From positions 189,938 through 200,524 of the forward strand of contig NZ_DHNR01000040.1 in the NCBI RefSeq assembly GCF_002409645.1: a DNA stretch of 10,587 nucleotides, given 5' to 3'. Below, one piece after another: positions 6,695 to 10,587 of this stretch. Position 1 is the first letter of the stretch; each line of letters begins with the position of its first letter. The notes under the pieces are model-generated. The model ran no database searches. It worked only from the letters and a program-made list of their open reading frames with translations, and had not been told where the DNA came from. A program made the translations under genes and the position numbers. This DNA is from Acetobacter sp. UBA5411. GTDB taxonomy: Bacteria; Pseudomonadota; Alphaproteobacteria; Acetobacterales; Acetobacteraceae.

Positions 6695-6895
6695 ATGGCA
6701 GACCTGAGTGATGAGGATGAAAAACTTCTGCAACAGGCAGCTGGTCTCACTCCGGAAACCATCCGGACAATTGCAGCCCTTGGCTTCACGCTGACACGCA
6801 CAGCCTCTCTTTTAAGCTACATCAAGGAACTGGCTGACGAAGCTGAGCAGCGGAATATTCCGACCTCTACAGCCGGTAAATCATCTGAACGCTGA
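6695..6895 (+). CDS. Small hypothetical protein, 66 residues
   Basis: I do not recognise this gene. It encodes a short, acidic, mostly helical protein: residues 1-16 are Asp/Glu-rich (MADLSDEDEKLLQQAA), and 19-53 (LTPETIRTIAALG to ELADEAEQR) look like two amphipathic helices, followed by a polar tail. There is no signal peptide, membrane segment or cysteine. The ATG at 6695 has only a weak GAG upstream. It lies alone between the rpsU terminator and trxA, on the same strand as both, with 316 nt before trxA. Its reading frame stays open after the TGA for about 150 more codons. It is supported mainly by plausible codon use and composition, so chance is possible. Confidence 0.5.
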   Translation: MADLSDEDEKLLQQAAGLTPETIRTIAALGFTLTRTASLLSYIKELADEAEQRNIPTSTAGKSSER

Positions 6896-7211
6896 ACCAT
6901 TCGTGCCGCCGTCATTCACACCTGCGATGTTATTCCTGATTTCCCACTGACAACTGCCATCAGTGACACCGGTCAACCCGATGTTGGTGTTGCGTATCCG
7001 GATGATCGTTCGATCCGCCTTCCTCTGCGTTCAGACCAGACGAAACCTGAGGCACAGCTTCCTCAATCGGTTTCGATGCAGAGGCGCACAAAACAGCCGT
7101 TTCATCAGGGAATGTACCAGCTAAACCGTCCCCTCCCCGGGAAGAAGGGGCTTGACCTGACGCCAACTCCCCCCAACTGTTCAGATACACCTCTTACCAA
7201 GGACAACGTAC
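6896..7211 (+). other. 316-nt gap between the small ORF and trxA
   Basis: I see no convincing gene here. The frame of the preceding 66-residue ORF remains open through the whole gap and on into trxA, interrupted only by the TGA at 6893-6895. A 76-codon ORF also runs on the opposite strand. Near the end, CCCCT (7130-7134) and AGGGG (7146-7150) can pair. CTTGACC at 7151-7157 resembles a -35 element for trxA, but no good -10 follows at 16-18 nt. The trxA Shine-Dalgarno (AAGGA) ends the gap. Confidence 0.4.
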
Positions 7212-7538
7212 ATGAGCGAAAACACCGTTGCGGTCAGCGACACCACCTTCGAGACCGATGTTCTGAAGGCTTCCGAGCCGGTTCTGGTCGATTTCTGGGC
7301 AGAGTGGTGTGGTCCCTGCAAGATGATCGCACCGGCGCTGGATGAAATCGGAGCGGAGTTCAAAGGTCAGCTGAAGGTGGCCAAGGTCAACATCGACGAG
7401 AACCCCCTTACGCCAAACACGTTCGGTGTTCGCGGCATCCCGACCCTGATTCTGTTCAAGGACGGCAAGCCGGTAGAAACAAAAGTCGGCGCGCTCCCCA
7501 AGAGCCAGCTGAAAGACTGGGTCAAGGGACTGGTCTGA
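7212..7538 (+). CDS. trxA: Thioredoxin 1
   Basis: A 108-residue cytosolic thioredoxin, the dithiol carrier that reduces ribonucleotide reductase, methionine sulfoxide reductase and other proteins and is itself reduced by thioredoxin reductase. The active site W32-C33-G34-P35-C36 is intact, with the buried Asp27 in LVDFWA, the conserved cis-Pro77 in GIPTLILF, and the C-terminal VGALPKSQLKDWV helix. Length is that of ordinary TrxA. The ATG at 7212 has an AAGGA Shine-Dalgarno with about 8-nt spacing. An intrinsic terminator follows within 15 nt, so this is likely a single-gene unit transcribed from the upstream gap. Confidence 0.97.
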   Translation: MSENTVAVSDTTFETDVLKASEPVLVDFWAEWCGPCKMIAPALDEIGAEFKGQLKVAKVNIDENPLTPNTFGVRGIPTLILFKDGKPVETKVGALPKSQLKDWVKGLV

Positions 7539-7548
7539 CCATCATTCC

Positions 7549-7575
7549 AAGCCGGGGAGTTTCTCTCCGGCTTTT
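7549..7575 (+). terminator. Intrinsic terminator after trxA
   Basis: AAGCCGGGGAG (7549-7559) pairs with CTCTCCGGCTT (7563-7573) around a 3-nt loop, with one G-T wobble, and ends in TTTT (7572-7575). It begins 10 nt after the trxA stop codon. The T-run is short but the stem is GC-rich, so Rho-independent termination is likely. Confidence 0.85.
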
Positions 7576-7823
7576 CTGGACTTTCCAAATAAATTCCACA
7601 CACTCGTCCTACTCAGATCTTCCTGCATATAAGCAGATAGCAAGATCTTTTCTGGCAGCGGCACCTACTCTCAAGAAATCACGGACTTCCTTCTTAATCG
7701 ACCATTTTTAATATGTCGGTTTTAAAGGAGCTTGGTCGTCCGGCAAGAATCAGGCCAAGCGCTAGACGTAATCATATCTGTATTTACAAACGATTCCGCC
7801 CAGCAGCTGAAGCAAGCATCGCC

Positions 7824-9203
7824 TCAGGTCGGTAACAATGTCTTTGAACGAGACTTTGCAGACGAAGCCGTTTTTGTAGCAGTATTACCTGATCTGGTTT
7901 TTCTGGAAGCCGCCGCACTCTGTTGGGTCGGTTTGCGCGAACCACGCTTACGGGTAGACGGAGCAGCTTCGGCAGACGGTGAAAGTCCGCTGACCTGTTC
8001 AATCAGATCCTCATAACGCATGAGATAGTCATTAAGACACAGCGTCGCTTCCGCCTGAGCACGCGCGCCTTCCCGCAAAATTTTTGCCTGCTTGTTGCTG
8101 TTGTCCAGCAGCGTCAGGACAGCATCAGCGATCTTCTGCGGCTGCAGGAAGGGTGCAAGCAGACCTGTGCTTCCATCTTCAATGAATTCGCGAACGGGAT
8201 CCGTGTCACTGCCCACTATCGCGCAGCCCATTGCCATGGCCTCCCGCAAAGACCAGGACGCCACAAACGGGTAGGTCAGATAGACGTGAGCGTCAGAGCG
8301 TTTCAGTAGTGCGCGGAATTCATCATAAGCAACCTTGCCGACAAAGTGGACACGATCGAGATCAATCTGCCCCTGAAGTTCGGAAAGCATGTATTGCCGC
8401 CAGGTCGTATGCGCCAGACGAGCGCCATAGCTGACGCCATCTCCACCCACCAGAACAATGCGAGCTTTTGGGCATTCTTTCAGAATACGCGGTAGAGAAC
8501 GCATGAAAACGTGGAAGCCACGATAAGGCTCCAGATCCCGGGCGACATAGGTCACCAGCCGATCCTTGGGAGAAATCGTCACATCCTTGATGTGCAGCGT
8601 GTGTCGGGCGGCCTTGGGATCTGGACAGCATAGATCGAGGTCAACGCCTTCGCGCAACACAGAAATCTTGTCGAGCGCCCAAGATGGGTAGGTACTGCGC
8701 TGGAATAGTGTTGGCGTCTGCCCCCAGCCGGGATTGTTTAGCGCGACCAGATTGACGGCATTCTTGGCCCTGATACGCGGCAGCATGTCTGGCACCGTCG
8801 GGAATTCAGGATCGAATCCCACATCAAATCCATTGGAATGGTAGAAAAACTCGAAATAGCCGAGAACTGGAGAAGTCGGGAAAATATCCTGAAGATTGAG
8901 GAGCTCACCCCAACCATGATGCCCGATGATGATATCGGGAATGAAACCCAGATCCTTCAATGTCGAAGCTGCCTGCGCCACCGCATCAGCCCGGCTCAGA
9001 GCCAGAGCGAATTCACGGGCGCCGGGATGGGTTGCCTCAGGCGGATTGACAGGCTTTCGATAGATAACGCGGCGCACACCCGAAATGACGTTTTCGTTGC
9101 TCTCACTGATGAAGACAACTTCATGAGCGCCTGATCGGATTAAATGACGGACAATGTGCAGGAACTGTCCGGGAAAATTCTGGTGAATAAAAAGAAATTT
9201 CAA
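7824..9203 (-). CDS. GT4-type glycosyltransferase with basic C-terminal tail
   Basis: A 459-residue GT-B fold glycosyltransferase. The N-terminal Rossmann domain starts MKFLFIHQNFPGQF and contains HHGWGELLNLQDIFP (95-109) and GYFEFFYHSNG with DVGFDPEFP (115-135), signatures of the Pfam family 4 group Glyco_trans_4_3. The C-terminal donor domain carries YVARDLEPYRGF (219-230), VLVGGDGVSYG (250-260) and SWSLREAMAMGCAIVGSDTDPVREFIEDG (316-344). In the usual EX7E motif the second Glu (321) is present but the first is Phe313. Residues about 405-459 form a disordered Ser/Thr/Lys/Arg/Ala tail absent from ordinary GT4 enzymes. The start is TTG at 9203, with GGA about 8 nt upstream; an out-of-frame ATG lies 13 nt before it. 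It probably acts in polysaccharide or glycan synthesis at the inner membrane face; donor and acceptor cannot be read from the sequence. Confidence 0.9.
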   Translation of the reverse strand: MKFLFIHQNFPGQFLHIVRHLIRSGAHEVVFISESNENVISGVRRVIYRKPVNPPEATHPGAREFALALSRADAVAQAASTLKDLGFIPDIIIGHHGWGELLNLQDIFPTSPVLGYFEFFYHSNGFDVGFDPEFPTVPDMLPRIRAKNAVNLVALNNPGWGQTPTLFQRSTYPSWALDKISVLREGVDLDLCCPDPKAARHTLHIKDVTISPKDRLVTYVARDLEPYRGFHVFMRSLPRILKECPKARIVLVGGDGVSYGARLAHTTWRQYMLSELQGQIDLDRVHFVGKVAYDEFRALLKRSDAHVYLTYPFVASWSLREAMAMGCAIVGSDTDPVREFIEDGSTGLLAPFLQPQKIADAVLTLLDNSNKQAKILREGARAQAEATLCLNDYLMRYEDLIEQVSGLSPSAEAAPSTRKRGSRKPTQQSAAASRKTRSGNTATKTASSAKSRSKTLLPT

Positions 9204-9324
9204 GACAGATATCCATTTTCGAAAAGTGTCGGCGATCCGTTCCTGATAGCGGCGGACATTACCGGAATATGTGGACAGGAGGTCCTGAAATAAAAACTGA
9301 CCTCATACCGGAAACCATGATGGG

Positions 9325-9361
9325 CGCATGTGAGGAGCAGAGGCCCCTCTCCTCACATGCG
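9325..9361. terminator. 13-bp hairpin after the ChW-like gene, no T-run
   Basis: CGCATGTGAGGAG (9325-9337) and CTCCTCACATGCG (9349-9361) are perfect reverse complements with an 11-nt loop. On the minus strand it begins 8 nt after the stop of the upstream gene (9371-9369) and lies 122 nt before the glycosyltransferase start. No T-tract follows, so it may be a weak terminator, a processing or stability element, or a binding site that sets different levels for the two genes. Confidence 0.6.
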
Positions 9362-9368
9362 GAGAGTA

Positions 9369-10505
9369 TTAACGGCGGCGTGGCTTATGCGCCGTTGACG
9401 TCTTTGTCGACTTCGCCGGAGATCTTGTCGTTTTCGCCTGCTGTGTCTTGCGAGCTTTTACCGAAGAAACCGCAGCAGGCTTGGCAACTTTCACCGCCGG
9501 TTTCACGGATGCCCTAGTAGCAGGACGTCCACGTTTCGCCGGCTTCCTGACGGGAGCCACTTCTTCCTCTTCCTCAAGAAGGGCGAGGTCTTCCTCAAGA
9601 ACCTCTTCCAGTTCCTCAGCTTCCCGTTGGGCAGCGGCTATAGCCGGATCACGCGGAATGATCGTCACCCGGAAGGCTTCCAGCGGCGCCAGGCTATCAG
9701 ATTCAGCCGTTTCATCTTCGCCGACCGGACCAATTTCGGTGCCGTCCGTGAAGGTCGCTTCCAGCTCGCAGAGATATTCCTCCGCAGCGTCACCCTTCAG
9801 TCTCACGCGCAGACCAAGAATCGGCAGCGCCATGCCACGACTGCCACAGTATTTGCCGCCTTCCGTCCAGGGAGAAAGCCAGCCTTTACCAAGAACAGCC
9901 TGATATTCGATGTCTTCGGGCGCAATCAGCTTGCCGGGAGAGATACCGAAACCCTCGATCCAGAAACGGCTGCCGGGTTTGCCCATCCATTCACCGAGCA
10001 TGACGCCGACATCACCCCGACGCTGGATGTGCGCGCCAACTTCGAACTGCTGCCCTGGAGCCGCCGCGACACCCGTCGGTGCCGGAGAAGGAATATTGGC
10101 GACCGCGCCCTGCCCCTGAGGAGCTGCGGCACTATACGCGGCGGCGACCGGCGCACCCGCAGCGTCGCTGAGGCGAACAACCTGAAGACGCGGCGCTTCG
10201 TGCGGGCTGCCAGCCTCCTGATAAACCGTCACCAGAACCTGTGCCGGCCCCTGCATGACGCGGATCAGGGCAGCGTTATTCTGACCGCCGAGCCAGCCTG
10301 TATCGTCAAAGGTCGAAATTGTGACAGCGCCGTTCACAAGCGGCGGCTGGGTGAGGCGGACGCCGGGGAGACCGCGCGGGCTGGGCGGCTCCTGAGACGG
10401 CACATGGAAAACGCAGAATAATCCCTGATCAAGGGTCATCAGGTGTCCTGACACCTTCAGGTCGATGACACGATTCTGATTCTGGGACTGACCACTCTGG
10501 GACAT
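9369..10505 (-). CDS. Hypothetical protein with ChW-like repeats, acidic segment and AT-hook basic tail
   Basis: A 378-residue protein of unknown function. No signal peptide or membrane helix is visible. Residues 11-100 form an N-terminal region (VIDLKVSGHLMTLDQGLFCVF, then DDTGWLGGQNNAALIRV). A Pro/Ala linker spans about 113-150. Residues about 153-286 contain three tandem repeats resembling hydrophobic-W (ChW, PF07538) modules: G-D-V-G-V-M..EW.G.PGSRFWIEGF (164-186); IEYQAVLGKGWLSPW..GG..CGSRG.....GLRVRLKG (199-238); and Y.C.LEATF.DG.EIGP...SLAPLEAFRVTIIPR (244-285). An acidic segment (293-315) is followed by a Lys/Arg/Ala/Pro tail (316-378) that includes K324-RGRP, the core of an AT-hook. 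The ATG at 10505 has a weak GGA at 8-nt spacing. It lies upstream of the glycosyltransferase on the same strand, 165 nt away. The ChW assignment is from pattern resemblance only. Confidence 0.8.
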   Translation of the reverse strand: MSQSGQSQNQNRVIDLKVSGHLMTLDQGLFCVFHVPSQEPPSPRGLPGVRLTQPPLVNGAVTISTFDDTGWLGGQNNAALIRVMQGPAQVLVTVYQEAGSPHEAPRLQVVRLSDAAGAPVAAAYSAAAPQGQGAVANIPSPAPTGVAAAPGQQFEVGAHIQRRGDVGVMLGEWMGKPGSRFWIEGFGISPGKLIAPEDIEYQAVLGKGWLSPWTEGGKYCGSRGMALPILGLRVRLKGDAAEEYLCELEATFTDGTEIGPVGEDETAESDSLAPLEAFRVTIIPRDPAIAAAQREAEELEEVLEEDLALLEEEEEVAPVRKPAKRGRPATRASVKPAVKVAKPAAVSSVKARKTQQAKTTRSPAKSTKTSTAHKPRRR

Positions 10506-10587
10506 AAATTCGTTCCGTAGGTTGTTCTGAATAAGGTTTCAGCTATTCCGGGGATATTCTGCTTACAATTCTGTTGAAAAAGTCGCT

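Noticed and set aside
7130..7189. A trxA promoter from TTGACC at 7152
   Set aside because: The -35-like element is good, but no hexamer close to TATAAT occurs at 16-18 nt; the nearest ATAC is about 26 nt away, so I did not call it.
7732..8016. Plus-strand ORF starting in the gap after trxA, preceded by AAAGGAG
   Set aside because: It starts at TTG with the purine run only 1 nt away, and most of it is antisense to the glycosyltransferase tail.
9627..10421. 264-codon plus-strand ORF opposite the ChW-like gene
   Set aside because: The minus-strand ORF is longer, has a start with a Shine-Dalgarno and clear repeats; the plus-strand translation is Arg-rich and featureless, as expected for a shadow in GC-rich DNA.
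1..10587. CRISPR array, tRNA, insertion sequence, toxin-antitoxin or phage module
   Set aside because: I looked for regular repeats, cloverleaf arms with CCA ends, transposase motifs and terminal inverted repeats and found none.

Overview
The window looks like chromosomal DNA of an alphaproteobacterium, most likely an acetic acid bacterium (Acetobacteraceae). The grounds are fairly high GC, a yceD(DUF177)-rpmF-plsX cluster divergent from a bamE-type lipoprotein gene, a coq9 gene lying head-to-head with rpsU, and a PetP/PetR-type regulator pair. The genus cannot be fixed from the sequence alone. No tRNA, rRNA, CRISPR array, insertion sequence or phage gene was seen, so this is mostly core genome.

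Layout. (1) 1-1437, minus strand: DUF177 (YceD), rpmF (ribosomal protein L32) and the 5' part of plsX (phosphate acyltransferase), the usual link between ribosome assembly and membrane lipid synthesis. plsX is cut off by the window edge. Its start codon sits inside a 13-bp perfect inverted repeat and overlaps the stop of a possible 7-codon leader ORF. (2) 1579-2184, plus strand: a BamE/SmpA-family outer-membrane lipoprotein, followed by a hairpin that can serve both it and the convergent kinase gene. (3) 2227-6115, minus strand: a compact five-gene run, def - coq9 - petP-like (MarR) - petR-like (OmpR family) - EnvZ-like histidine kinase. The genes overlap by 4, 4 and 11 nt, and the last pair is 8 nt apart. 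It joins protein N-terminal maturation, ubiquinone synthesis and a complete signalling pathway in one probable transcript. (4) 6348-7575, plus strand: rpsU with a strong terminator, a 66-residue unknown ORF, and trxA (thioredoxin) with its own terminator. (5) 7824-10505, minus strand: a hypothetical protein with three hydrophobic-W (ChW)-like repeats, an acidic segment and an AT-hook-bearing basic tail, then a GT4-type glycosyltransferase that also ends in a basic Ser/Thr/Lys/Arg/Ala tail.

How it fits together. Regions 1-4 are housekeeping: translation (L32, S21, deformylase), lipid and envelope biogenesis (PlsX, BamE), respiration (COQ9, PetP/PetR) and redox homeostasis (thioredoxin). Region 5 is the most unusual part. 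Two adjacent genes encode unrelated folded parts but share disordered basic C-terminal tails, and the repeat protein has no function I can name.
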